NCBI GenBank assembly: GCA_933228895.1 | Contig: OW121852.1 | Location: forward strand, 58,198,872 to 58,262,871 | DNA: 64,000 nt | From: Platycnemis pennipes | Lineage: Eukaryota > Arthropoda > Insecta > Odonata > Platycnemididae | Reading direction: 5' to 3' | In this document: positions 36,536-47,131 of the stretch, piece by piece | Layout of the letters: each line of letters opens with the position of its first letter | How positions within the stretch are numbered: the stretch's first letter is position 1 | Position numbers and translations under genes: made by a program | The notes under the pieces: generated by a model | The model's input: the letters and a program-made list of their open reading frames with translations, nothing else | What the model was told of the DNA's origin: nothing | Databases searched by the model: none

Positions 36536-36913
36536 ACGCGGGAAGGAAAGGGAACACGAGAGTACCTACTCTGACCAATCATGGCTAATTACGACAAAGA
36601 AGGGACGTATCAAGACCATGTCATTGGGAACAATTCCAGAGGACGAGACTAATGCGTTGATTAGATCACTGCCCACAACCGGTTGAGCCCATCCAACTTG
36701 TAAGACATTCTATTGGGTAGGACTTGAGCCGCTCCCCACCAATATTTCTTCGAGGTCATCATGGATATATAAACTTACAACACATGTATTCACTTATATT
36801 CGCGCAAAAAACTAACAACTGAACGTCTCTTTGTGAGATGGTGGGACTTGGTATTCCATGCAATGAAAACTCCAGGCTGAAGAGTTTGGAAACCATTCGA
36901 TTTTCATCGACCA

Positions 36914-37022
36914 AGCAGAAAATAATCTAAGGAACAGCATGTAGTAAGGTAAAAATTTTGAAAAGATGCAGAACATAATCCAAGAAACAGCATAGATCTA
37001 GTAACGTGAAAATTTTTAAAAT
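36914..37022. repeat. two-unit tandem duplication (about 54 bp)
   Basis: CAGAAAATAATCTAAGGAACAG then GGTAAAAATTTTGAAA is followed directly by CAGAACATAATCCAAGAAACAG-type sequence then CGTGAAAATTTTTAAAA. Two diverged units lie head to tail. Confidence 0.6.
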
Positions 37023-37558
37023 TGACAAATTTATTAGCTGAGCATCTGTAACCTGAGTCTGTAACTGAAATCTGTTACAATGCCCTTTCTTCTGTAGTCA
37101 AAATTTTAATTCGAAGTGGTACGAGAAATTTTATCATAATTATTTATCCCACAATCTGATGCAAATGGATTGCAACGAACGACACTCCAGCAAATTTCCT
37201 AGAGATAACGAGTATATTAGCAAAGAAGACGCACATAGTAAAGAACTGACTGATGTTTAGTCGAGAGATAATTGTAAACAAGCAGAGAAAGCCACACACT
37301 TCATCAACTCCTCATCTTGTAAATTTTATTAGTAGAATAAAAACCGCCGTAGGATTTACTCAGCACGTTTGAACAGGAAAGTTAATTTCCCATTAATTGC
37401 CCATTAATTTAGATTGGCAGCAATTAGAAACGGAATTTACCGCCAAAATTAATCTCAAAACGACAGAAAAAGAGCCTCAAAAACGTTCTCTGGGTGACAA
37501 ACTGAAGGATCGCGAACTGGCCGCGAGATCCTTAACGGCGTTACCCGCTGAAATGCAA

Positions 37559-37695
37559 AATAGCAGAAATTCCACAGAGAAAAAATTATTCCTTGGTAGC
37601 CTAATTGGTTAAAGCACCTGGCCGGAAATCAATAGATCCGGGTTCGTATCCTGGTCAAGGCAAATGATTTTCTCCTCTGTGGAATTTCTACTATT
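37559..37695 (+). repeat. tRNA-like sequence enclosed by inverted repeats (SINE/MITE-like)
   Basis: The core (37590-37661) has an A box (GTAGCCTAATTGGTTAAAGC) and a B box (GGTTCGTATCC), a paired T-stem CCGGG/CCTGG, and a 6-of-7 acceptor stem. Its anticodon stem does not pair, so it is not a functional tRNA. It is bracketed by AATAGCAGAAATTCCACAGA (37559) and its inverse TCTGTGGAATTTCTACTATT (right arm to 37695), about 25 bp each with one short insertion. Inverted flanks around a tRNA-like head are unusual for a simple SINE. Confidence 0.6.
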
Positions 37696-37872
37696 GTTCT
37701 CTGGGTGTTTTGAAAAACTACGTCAGTAGAAAAATATACATGAAGCATTTTCTATCATAAATCGCTAATGGGCTTCCCTTCTGTAGACCCGACACGTGAG
37801 TAAACTTGCGAATTAGATTCCAAGTTAGTCTAGTGTCTTTTTTGACTTTTATCGCCGAAAAAAAAAACAAAA

Positions 37873-37946
37873 TTATTTCCTTTGAATTGACATGGTACAA
37901 AATGCGTTATTTGTAAAACTTTTGAAGTTAGGATCATTCATTTTGG
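37873..37946 (-). CDS. exon 4 of an unrecognised multi-exon gene (terminal in this model)
   Basis: Preceded on the minus strand by a strong acceptor, TTTTTTTCTTTCTTCGGCAG. Its first two bases (CC) complete the codon left open by exon 3, giving Ala. It then reads KMNDPNFKSFTNNAFCTM for 18 residues, then a few more residues to TAA. The exon has no frame conflict with exon 3. It could instead splice onward from an internal GT, in which case the stop is not used. No AATAAA was seen immediately after it. Product unknown; I see no domain. Confidence rests on the acceptor and the phase match. Confidence 0.45.
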
Positions 37947-38149
37947 CTGCCGAAGAAAGAAAAAAATTTACTACCAGAATTATCTATTTTTACTATTGCG
38001 AATTCGTATTCAGTAAGAAGGAATAATAATCTTTCAGAGTGATAACAGTAATGGTATAATTAGATTTCATGGTACCCAAAACATTTTAGTCTAATCGCAT
38101 CGCTTAATCTCACTTTCACCCTAATGAGAAACACAATATCCAAGCCTCA

Positions 38150-38222
38150 GGCGGCTTCCGAACCCAAGAATCTTGTGTTGCTAGGCCAGCGCGTTACCTA
38201 CCTACTACCACGATGGCCACCA
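38150..38222 (-). repeat. tRNA-derived SINE-like fragment
   Basis: The minus strand reads TGGTAGTAGGTAGGTAACGC (A-box region), then TTGGGTTCGGAAGCC (B box, one or two changes from GGTTCGAATCC). It lies in the predicted intron between exons 3 and 4 of the minus-strand gene. Pairing is incomplete, so it is a repeat and not a working tRNA. Confidence 0.5.
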
Positions 38223-38396
38223 CGTTGTGCAGTTATTTTTTTTTCAACGAATTATCTGCCTTTGGACTGGTATATTTGTACTCTAAATAAACTGTAGGAG
38301 CATATAAACACAAGGAAAACAACCGGGCCACTTTGACTTGACCCACCAATACGGCAGTAGTCAATTTAAAAGAACGCTAAACAGACAAACACTCAC

Positions 38397-38472
38397 CATG
38401 ATAGCTGCTGTAACCCAGCAGAGTTCCTCTCAAGGCAATTTCGACAAAAGGATCAATTAGGTTGCGACTCAC
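38397..38472 (-). CDS. exon 3 of an unrecognised multi-exon gene
   Basis: This is the best-looking exon in the window. The minus strand shows a textbook acceptor (TTCTTCTTATTTTCTTTCAG), 76 bp of open reading frame, then a GTGAGT donor. The reading is VSRNLIDPFVEIALRGTLLG, then YSSYH and one base over (phase 1). It enters in phase 0, matching exon 2, and its phase-1 exit matches exon 4. The sequence looks like a folded protein with a hydrophobic patch, but I cannot name a family. The intron to exon 2 is only about 105 bp. Confidence 0.6.
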
Positions 38473-38577
38473 CTGAAAGAAAATAAGAAGAATATTAAGA
38501 TCGTTACATAAATAACGTCACAAAACCAAAGTTATAACACTAAGGTCGGTCAGAATTGTGAGGGTACAGTAAGATAC

Positions 38578-38678
38578 CAAGTACTGTGCGCAACTTCGCA
38601 TGAAATCATCGTCTAAGGGTAAGTTGGCCAGTTTTTTTTCCCTGTATTGCCTGTGGTTTCCGAGAAATATCTCGCAGC
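38578..38678 (-). CDS. exon 2 of an unrecognised multi-exon gene
   Basis: The acceptor is AATGTTTTATTTTCAG. The 101-bp exon enters with two bases that complete the codon begun in exon 1 (Gly), then encodes 33 residues including CEIFLGNHRQYREKK, LPLDDDFMRS and CAQYL. The chosen donor is GTATCT, a weak match, picked because it gives phase 0 as exon 3 needs. The frame itself stays open beyond it to 38518, so the true end could differ. It is charged and basic/acidic in composition, with no domain that I recognise. Confidence 0.5.
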
Positions 38679-38999
38679 CTGAAAATAAAACATTTTGGGT
38701 CACATTGAACTAAATTGGTCCTTAAGCCTCTCCCACATCCCAACCTCTGACTAGCAGCTAAAGGCTGTACCCATAGAGATATTACACTATACTCATGTTA
38801 ACAGCCAAGGGAAAATTTCCTCCCACTATTTGGTGAATGGGAATTATACTATTAGCAACATTACTATTTTTAGAAGTGTCACATAAAACTACTCCATGCA
38901 ACAATGCGCCTTATTTAAAAATATGATTACATGAATTTTAATGATTTGTGCAGAGATCCCCGTCTTCATTTTAACATCAATTTAGACCAATGACATTTT

Positions 39000-40112
39000 T
39001 TATTCACCAGTGAGGTAATACGATAATCGGAATGGTTTCAGGAAACTACTGAGTTAGATATTTTCACAAAGTAATAGCGTCACAGCATCATAAACAGATA
39101 TCATCCTCATATTTCAAGAGAAAAGTTCACCCAAAATCAATTTTGATACATAATTCACTATAATTTAGGTAAGATAAAGCGACTCGGCCAGGAATGTGAT
39201 TCTTGTTCAATAAAAAACACAGTTTTAGGACGTCACTCACTAAAAAGCGCACTCAATCCTCAGGGGATATGGAATTAAAGAATCTAGCGAACAATGTCTG
39301 TACTTAAATCAATAATACTCGGCAACAAGTTCTTGTTTTATTGAAAATTTTTTCCCAAACTGCGGCTGCAAATATACTCCTCGCCTTCAGCTCTTTACAC
39401 ACAAAGAGAGAATTGTTGAATGTTTCAGAGAATTATAAGATAAGCAAGAGGAGTGTAAGGCATTATCTCAGAGGAAAGGGCTTTAGCGAGAAATCCTTTT
39501 CCCAACGGTAAAGCACGGACCCTCAGCGCAAGTAAAAAGCGGAAACTCGCAGTGAGGAGAGAGAGGTAACCAACAAAATACACTAGCTGCATTAGTAGCT
39601 TTCCATTAGCAGCACTTCCTCGACTACCGACGTGGTTTGCTCTTCCAGATGTTTTTTGGAGGTAGCAAAGACAACAGTCATGACGCAACACATTAGTTCA
39701 AAAGAGCCGAGCGATTTGTTATCTTGGCTAAGCGGTTGGAAGCAAAGGATAATCTTTGATATATCAAACATAATTCCTGCTAATCGTGCACGCAAATGAC
39801 CTCAGGCCACGGTTGCCTCCCACAATAACAGCTAATCACGCAAGTTCACTCCGGGTGACGAAAGAATAAACGGGGCAGTTTACAATACCATTCGTTTAAA
39901 TTTATGCTAGCTATGAGAAAAATATACGGATTTGCAATCAAAGAAAACTGCTAATTAAACCGTAATACTTTCGAAATTGTTTAAGTTTTACATATGCATC
40001 ATATAACGTTAAGGGTAATAATCACCAAAATACAAAGTAACATTAGAATACGCAATGTCCTAGACGAATGCAAAGGAAGTAGGTTACAAATTTTTTTAAA
40101 TGCTTAAATTTT
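39000..40112. other. intron 1 of the minus-strand gene model, partly open frames
   Basis: Between exons 1 and 2. Two overlapping minus-strand frames at 39425-39795 look moderately protein-like, but they lack a consistent acceptor/donor pair, so they are not called. Confidence 0.35.
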
Positions 40113-40345
40113 CTAAGCCAAATGCTGTGACTCATAGGTAAAACAACTGTCATGGAAGATGATTTCTTTGTTAACAATTGTTGTTATCAAACTCAGGAAC
40201 TCATGCAGAGTTCCCCGAGAAGGCTTTTTGAGTAATTCAAAAGGAACATTTCCATGATATCCTAAATAATTAATAAAGTTCACAGAAAAAGCAATGGGAC
40301 CGTCTAAAATGTTAATGCTTCTTTTATTGAAACGGTAATATTTAT
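40113..40345 (-). CDS. unrecognised ORF, possible alternative exon
   Basis: It follows an acceptor-like TTTTAATTTAATTGGCAG on the minus strand and, like exon 2, enters in the phase left by exon 1. It reads YYRFNKRSINILDGPIAF, then YLGYHGNVPFELLKKPSRGT, and ends at a TAG about 78 codons in. It has no clear donor, so it could only be an alternative terminal exon, or it is a chance frame or transposon remnant in the intron. No domain recognised. Confidence 0.25.
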
Positions 40346-40678
40346 CTGCCAATTAAATTAAAATTTCATGCAAGATTATGTTACGTACTGACTAGAGAAT
40401 AGGTCATATACCAAATTCATCCGTAATCGCAACAAATAAATTCGTTACGAAAACCTTTGCTCCAGATGCCAATTTACTGTTGTCAGACCAAGGAAGTAAT
40501 ATTAAATGTGGCGAACAATCTATTTCATAGCGCATAAACTAAAGCATCAAGTATGTACACATTAGCTGGAAACATGTTTTTAGTTAAAAACAACAGTAAT
40601 AGATTGAATACCTGTTTTGCAAACTTTTGTCATCGACCTACAGTCAAAACTCCTCGAATGAGTTTCCAACCTACTTAC

Positions 40679-40817
40679 CTTCACGTTTAGTCCCATTAGG
40701 AGCTGGACTCATGGTTTCCTCACCATTGCCATTTCTTTTGAGTGTGAGGAAAGCACCGTTTGCGGTTACGGACAATCCTACCTCGCTTTTCTGATTATCA
40801 CTATCCACCTTGCTTCT
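40679..40817 (-). CDS. exon 1 (or first coding exon) of an unrecognised multi-exon gene
   Basis: Ends at a strong GTAAGT donor (40678-40673) in phase 1, which matches exon 2. The frame reads SEVGLSVTANGAFLTLKRNG, NGEETM, then SPAPNGTKRE. The upstream limit is uncertain. The frame is open back to a TAG just above 40817, and the acceptor there is poor. Alternatively the ATG in GAAACCATGA (about 40715) is the true start and the rest is leader, giving a short protein of roughly 95 residues with exons 2-4. Known-family recognition: none. Confidence 0.45.
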
Positions 40818-41499
40818 CTATCTGCTACCCTTACTTGAGCATATTAAGGCTCCCATAAATTTTCAATTAGAAGCCCAATCACCCCAGACGATTTCTAATT
40901 CTGGCAATTTTTCATTTACTTTTCCAATCCTCCATAATCAAGAGTTTTTTAAAAAGTATACGACTACACACCAATCATATTATGTGTATTCCGTTCTTTT
41001 AGCGTTTCATTTGGCGCCAGTGTTCCATCCTCCCTCTCCTAAATCCAAATTACTTTTTCTTCATGTAATATTTAGCTCTGAGATGGACAACACACTCGTT
41101 GAAACATTTTTCCACAGACAGACATACATCCCACGACTTTTTCAACGATCGAAGTTGGCAGAGGATTTGATGAGAGACTGAAAAGAATTACGTTTGAAAA
41201 TGGCTTCCACGTAATGGAACAGCTACTTCCAGATAACCTGGCATGACTAAAGCGTTCGTCATTCTTGCGATTTCAAATTCGGGATAATAAATTACATCTA
41301 ATCGAACCCAAGCATTTGGCAGTATTTACAACGCATGCATGGTGCTGAAGCAACCCTCACTTCATACTATTCGCGTTCGCTTTAAGTACAGACGTGCCCA
41401 ACACCTCCGGGACGACATTAACGGTTAAGAGCCTCGCCCGCCAGCGGCCCTGCCATCCAGAGATGTAATCTGTTTTTAAATAGCCTCCACTCGAGATTC
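40818..41499. other. non-coding stretch upstream of the gene model
   Basis: Would contain the leader or promoter if exon 1 is first; no TATA or initiator could be assigned. Confidence 0.3.
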
Positions 41500-41910
41500 T
41501 GAGATGCTAATTAAACCACACGATACGGAGAGAGAGAGAGAGAGAGGGACGGAGGGATGAGAGGCGAACGATTACCTCATAACGGGTGAATGATGGAAGA
41601 AGAAGGTATTTGAACGAGGACTTGGGTTGATGAGAACGACTCGGCGGACGGAGGCCCGGGGGCGGGAGGTCGAGGAAGGGTGAGGCCGTGTGATGGCTGC
41701 TGCTTAAAGGGCAAAGGTGAGACGAGGAGCCGGGAAGGGAAGATAGCATCGAGGGAACTCAAGCGGGATTTCTGTGGGGGAGAAGGAGTGTTGCAGAACG
41801 GCCGAGGGTTTCCAACGAAACAGAATCGAAATGCGGACAGCATTCGCTCATTTCCCGATCGCATTTGAATCCTCCATACTCTCTCCACTTCTTGAGGACG
41901 CCCAAAAGTA
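41500..41910. other. GC-richer island with (AG)n microsatellite
   Basis: An AG run at about 41529-41547 starts a CpG-containing, purine-rich block. Frames on both strands are simple sequence. It lies about 0.7-1 kb upstream of the minus-strand gene model, so a promoter/CpG role is possible but unproven. Confidence 0.35.
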
Positions 41911-42688
41911 ATGAAAGTCACGCTGTGGCGAAACCTTCCATTCCCAAAACCCTTCCATTAAAAGCCACATTTTACCATGAAAAAAAACCAACGATACTTC
42001 TCCATTTCCCATTAATCTACTTTCCCTGAGACTTCCATAAATTTCTCTCCCTCCTTTACAGTAAAACCCACTACAATCATTTTCTGTTACTGTTCTCTTT
42101 CAGCAGTTTCTTTTTCATAGCGAAGAACTCGTGAAAATGTTTTTCTTTAGACTGCTCTCTCTCTCTCTCTGACATTTCAACACAACTTCATAATGCATCC
42201 CATGAGTTACTTCCCATATAGTGTCCCATTTATTTATGATACTTTCTTCTCAAAATTTTAAGCGATCTCTTTATAATGAACTTCATAAGAAAATTCGGCT
42301 TCGTTTCCAAACATTGCAATTTTTCTTTTACAAGTAATCGGTAACGTTTTATCTTTCTGATATCTACTTCCGACTTTATGTTTTTTTTTATAATGCAGTG
42401 GAAAGGTACTGCCGAATAAAAGGATGATTTAAAGTGCGCTTAGAATATTCGCCAGGGGGCAGCATTATCAATTTTAATGAAAACATTAATTTAACCATAA
42501 TTTAGTGGTTGACAATTCTATTATCATACATAGACAGATAATACTTAATAACAATAAGGAAAATGGTACATATAATGTGTCACACGACCTTTAGCACTAT
42601 TTCAAGCGCTGGGATACATTTGCATACGTTCCCTGCGTCCTGCATAGGTGCTTGGGCCAGACGTATGCGCCTCGTACGAGAAACGCTT
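41911..42688. other. non-coding stretch
   Basis: A (CT)n run lies at about 42155-42171. Nothing else recognised. Confidence 0.4.
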
Positions 42689-42729
42689 GTGGTGGCCCAA
42701 ATGTTCAAGGGATATCGATAGGCCACCAC
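42689..42729. repeat. perfect 9-bp inverted repeat hairpin
   Basis: GTGGTGGCC and GGCCACCAC are separated by 23 bases, inside a locally GC-rich patch (42600-42800). Confidence 0.5.
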
Positions 42730-44834
42730 GGGCTATTTGTCAAGTCTTGCAAGAGGCCAGGCCACAGGAGTTTCCGCAACGCCAATGGCTGGACGTGTAC
42801 ACATGACCTTAGTAGTAACGAAGGAAGGTAATCCACCACATTAATCCAAAGTACTTGACATAATTGACTTAAAGCGCAGCCCGGAAAGATATGCCAAAAC
42901 TTACAACCTTCTTTTCATTGAGTAACAAAACTAAACTCGAGAAAAAAGGCTTCCATAACAATTATAAAGAACTCTAAGCAGTTATTTATTTTTTTTAAAT
43001 CACCTGGTAATGATTAGTGCATTAGAGGAATAGCGTGAAGTACAAGGAATTAGAAACAACCAAAGTAATAGAGAAGGAACTAAATTATCTAATAGAGATC
43101 TTTATGTAAAGCGGAAGAGGAAGGAAAATGATAGATACTCTGCATAGAGTACGTGACTCATATATGCAGACAGATGATTTGAAGATTAAAAAGAGAATTA
43201 ATTCAATAAACTGGTAAAGAACAATAGATGTCAAGTAGGGACTATTCCATAATCTTACAATATTGATAGAATACCTTTGATGAAGATGAAACTAATTCAG
43301 GAAGTGTATTCTGATTAATCGTCTATTTGATTTATATTTGAATTATAACGCCCATTATTACAAAATGTAATGCATTTCGGGTTAACGAGAAAACCAGGCA
43401 AATACAAGAAAAGTAATTTTTTAATTCTTGAGAGTAACCAATAGAGAGGATGAAAATTATTCCGGAATCAAGATTGAATTTCCTCGGTTTCATGATGTAG
43501 GAATAATAATCAAACGCAGTCATTATCATTTCATAAATGCAATCAGCTCATAAATCAAATGAAACATATGTTTGATTTGAATTTGTTTTATTAATAACGA
43601 GGAGTTATGAACAAATATAAATTTATCTTTAATGCGAATTAAAATTACGGGCATATGTATTTGGAAGAAAAGAGTAAGACTGGTTCAATAAATGTTGGCA
43701 AGAAAAAGTAATTTAATCTGAAATTTTAGTTTACTTATGTACATACATTGTACACAAAACTGAATCCTGGACGACGAGGAAGTAATAGAAGAAGCCCACT
43801 GGGAAAGAAAAACACAGGGTTGCTTCGGAAAACCAATACTTGGGATATAGATTGATGGCGCCTCTGATACTCGAACGCCCCTAATTAAATGAACTTGTTA
43901 ACTACATCAATAAACCATCAGAGTCTTTGTTTTCCCGAAAAACAAACTTGGACAATCCACCTACGATAACCTAACAGATTCGTTTCCCTAATCCGGGCCT
44001 TTATATCTCATGAACTTCTGCACCCTTGCTTACTTCCCTATCTCTAGGCGATTTCTCCCTTCTTCAACTTCGTCAACCTATCTTTCATCATTGCCAGTCA
44101 AGATTGACACACCGTACAAACGCCATCACCGATTGGTTCCAGACATTGGAAAAAAACAACATTTTTGCTGATAGTTGATACCATTTTAATCATAAGGTCA
44201 AGGAGAATTATTTATTCTCAGTGGAACATCTTCTATTGCGCTATTTCAGCGGGTAACGCCGCTAAATTTTCACGGCCAGTTAGTTACAACTTTGAATTTG
44301 GAGCTATGAGTACAGCATGATGCTCGGAAACTATCTGACGCCCAAAACATGCAAAAATTATTCACTATATTTGTCGAATTCCGGAATTGTTAATTTAGTT
44401 TTAGCTTTCCATGTACAATAAATGACTGAAGCTCTTTGAAGAAGAGATTCATTACAAGGTGAGATTTCTTATACGTTTTCACTGGCGTAGTCAACGGCGC
44501 ATTATATGTTTTCTTTAAAAGGGTAGGTAACGACTCGCACGGTCAAAGAGAGTGTGAGACCATACTCGTTAATTTATTTTCGATTAAAAAAAGTATTGCC
44601 TGAAAATACGTCTAAGACTACGAAAAGTATAACCAAGGCCTCAACTGTGCAGATTAGACGACATATTTATCATTCCACAATTCTCATGCTGGTCACATAT
44701 TGAGAAACTAATTTTAAAGGAATTTCTATTAAAGAAACTGCTAAGTAATGAGACAGTTATTCACCAATAGTTAAAGAACTAAGTCGTGTTATTGACAAAA
44801 AGAAAACTTACCAGCTGACATGTTAATTTAATTT
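42730..44834. other. non-coding AT-rich stretch
   Basis: 43100-43215 is purine-rich and faintly resembles decayed RTE sequence on the plus strand, but no diagnostic motif is present. No gene recognised. Confidence 0.4.
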
Positions 44835-44917
44835 ATTCAGCTGCGAAAGTTTTCGATACAGGATATTATATTCTAGTATAAGATTATTCTCTGTATCGAA
44901 ACCGGTCGCAGCTGAAT
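44835..44917. mobile_element. 83-bp MITE-like hairpin
   Basis: The ends ATTCAGCTGCGA and TCGCAGCTGAAT continue inward as TTTCGATACAG and CTGTATCGAAA, so about 27 bp of each end pairs, with an AT-rich loop of about 30 bases. AATTT lies directly outside both ends (44830-44834 and 44918-44922) and could be a 5-bp target duplication, although AT-richness makes chance possible. Confidence 0.55.
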
Positions 44918-44922
44918 AATTT

Positions 44923-45399
44923 TATACTTTAAACTGCACTTTCTTTTGCTATGAATCATCGCGAAGGAGTCGCACCCCGTTTAACCTCAAACCACATGAT
45001 ATAAGACGCGCTATTCGCTTCAGTGTACAGCAGATTTATTTATAGGGAATACAACCATTTCAAGTGCTTTATTTCTATAAATATGACAAAAAATGTACTC
45101 TTTCCTATTTATAACACATCTCATTCAAGTAAATGTCCGCTCAAGAGTAATTTACGGAAAAAGTACGCAGAAAGGTAGAATTTCTTCCCGTAAATTGACA
45201 GGATAGAATTTTCATCGAATGTAAAACAATATAATAGACTGTGATTTCACAATCCAAAGCATTAATAAGATAAATCGGGAGCAAGGAACTGAGGGGATGA
45301 CAATAAACGGGAGAGAGAGTGGAATAGCGACAGATAGGAGAGTTTAAAAAGGAAGAAGATATTTGAAAGAAATCACGACAATAGGTTAAAGGGTGGTGC
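44923..45399. other. non-coding stretch
   Basis: AT-rich, nothing recognised. Confidence 0.4.
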
Positions 45400-45870
45400 G
45401 TGCGAGGGTGATTGACTGTGAAATGGGATTCTAGCAGAAGAAGCTGTTAAGGGTAGAGGAGGAGTAAGGGATGGAGTTATGGACGACGAGAAAGGTTGGC
45501 GGGGTTAGTTAAGGACCTTCAAATGCAGGGATGTGGAGGATAAAAAAAAGAGGGATCTCGCACGTCATGCGAGGGATCCTGAAGGAAAGAATTGGTATGG
45601 TGAGGAGAAAAAGCTAGGGTGGGGGAAGGTGGGTGCGGCCACGACGGAATAAGGAAAGACAAGGGTTGGTCAGGCGGCATGGCTGGCAGTATATTAACCC
45701 CGACGTTTGGCCAACGTCACACCGGAGCTCCATTGTGGAAAGGGCAATTTTACCCCCGCTCACCTTCCAGAAAGTTAACAGAAAGGCCAATTTAAGTGCC
45801 AAATGGGGGCGGTTATTACGGAAGGGCGGGGATAACGGTCTTGTTAAAGGTCCCGCTTCCATTTAGCTCA
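45400..45870. other. GC-richer block, possible conserved non-coding element
   Basis: The second half (45690-45850) is complex, GC-balanced sequence containing TTTGGCCAACGTCACACCGG and CTCCATTGTGG. Frames run open on both strands over it (45614-45866), but their products show no domain. The opposed open frames argue for composition, not coding. Confidence 0.3.
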
Positions 45871-46724
45871 GAATACGGCACATTTGTTAATGCAAATACA
45901 AAATGACTCCGTCACTGATTCCTCGCGTGATGGCAATTACCGGTGCGGATGTATATTCGCTCATTTTCAATGAATTGTAATCGAATAAATTTCCTAGAAT
46001 GATACTACACCAGAAAATTTAGAGCTGAGCCAAAGTTTGGCGTGATTAGCAGAGAGCCAACACCATCATTCAATCAGCGGCGGATATCAAGTTTTATTTA
46101 TGGCACCCCTTCAATGGCGTTTAAGCTTGGGAAATCGTAGGTCGCCACTATCCATTGTCCGCATGGTACAAGGCTGTAACTCATAACGGTTCGCATTTAA
46201 CCCCACCCCGTTATTCATGATCTCAATCTTACATTTACATCACAAATAGAGCACCATCCTTAGGTACGTACATTGTTAGAGACCTTTACCGCTCCACCAT
46301 TAAGAACTTTGATTAGTTATATTAAATGACTGCAACAATTTTCCAACCACAAAACAATCCTAAGACATTTTTGAGAATCAAATCAAATCATTAGAAAATT
46401 AAATGATTTATTTCCTTCCCATTACTGCAAATTGCTCACACAATTTCACAAAGTATACGATTCAGAAGTAATGATAATAAATACTAAAAGGAAAAACTAT
46501 TGCATTCTTTGGTCTTCATATAATCACAAAGACCGAACTGGATGTAAGAACCAATGCCTGTGATAAATTAAGCGACATATCATCATGCACTCAAGCCCTC
46601 TATCGTGATTATTCAATAAATTTCTCATTTTTCTTACCTTCATTCGCTACTTATGAGAGAAAATCAATTAAATATAGCACCAATTTCAATAAAAGAAATA
46701 CGGCCGGCAACCACAAAACTTAAA
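45871..46724. other. non-coding AT-rich stretch
   Basis: Nothing recognised. Confidence 0.4.
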
Positions 46725-47131
46725 TCACCACTCTATGGCCCAATGCAATACCATGTAAAGGGAAACCTTGCCTATGACTCCGAAAGTGTTGCCTAGAATG
46801 GAATTCAACAGGGTAGACAGAAATAGAACTAGACAACTCAGAGTACACATATGTACCCCACATGCAACTGAGTAGTTGAACTGTACAGAACAATCGGTGC
46901 AAATTGTCCGCATTGCAAATGGATCCTGCAGTTGCACTTTGGAAATCGCTGCGTTCACAGTTGAACACTCGAACAGTTGGTAATCCGCAGTCAGGCCAAC
47001 AATAGGGGAAGCACTGGAAACGAAAAGACCCTTGTTGCGAGGCTCTTTCGGCTGAGGATACAAGACAATTCCACCAGCACCTCTAACCAAATTAGGAATT
47101 AAAACAATGAGCAAAACTAGTGTAAAATAGT
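46725..47131 (-). CDS. unrecognised ORF with signal-peptide-like start
   Basis: The frame is open from just after a TAG at about 47132 to a TGA at 46725. Near its start it reads TLVLLIVLIPNLVRG, a hydrophobic run like a signal peptide. Next come GGIVLYPQPKEPRNKG and TADYQLFECSTVN, then a Cys-containing part (CTDCSVQFNYSVACG). Minus-strand TATTTTACACTAG just upstream could be a splice acceptor. It is about 6 kb upstream of the minus-strand gene model and on the same strand. It could be a host exon, or part of an envelope-like or other element ORF; I cannot decide, and the far C-terminus is probably read-through. Confidence 0.3.

Noticed and set aside
37590..37661. Functional tRNA gene
   Set aside because: A and B boxes and T-stem are good, but the anticodon stem does not pair and the acceptor has a mismatch; tRNA-derived repeat.
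43080..43230. Further RTE-like relic
   Set aside because: Purine-rich with faint similarity only; none of the diagnostic blocks can be read.
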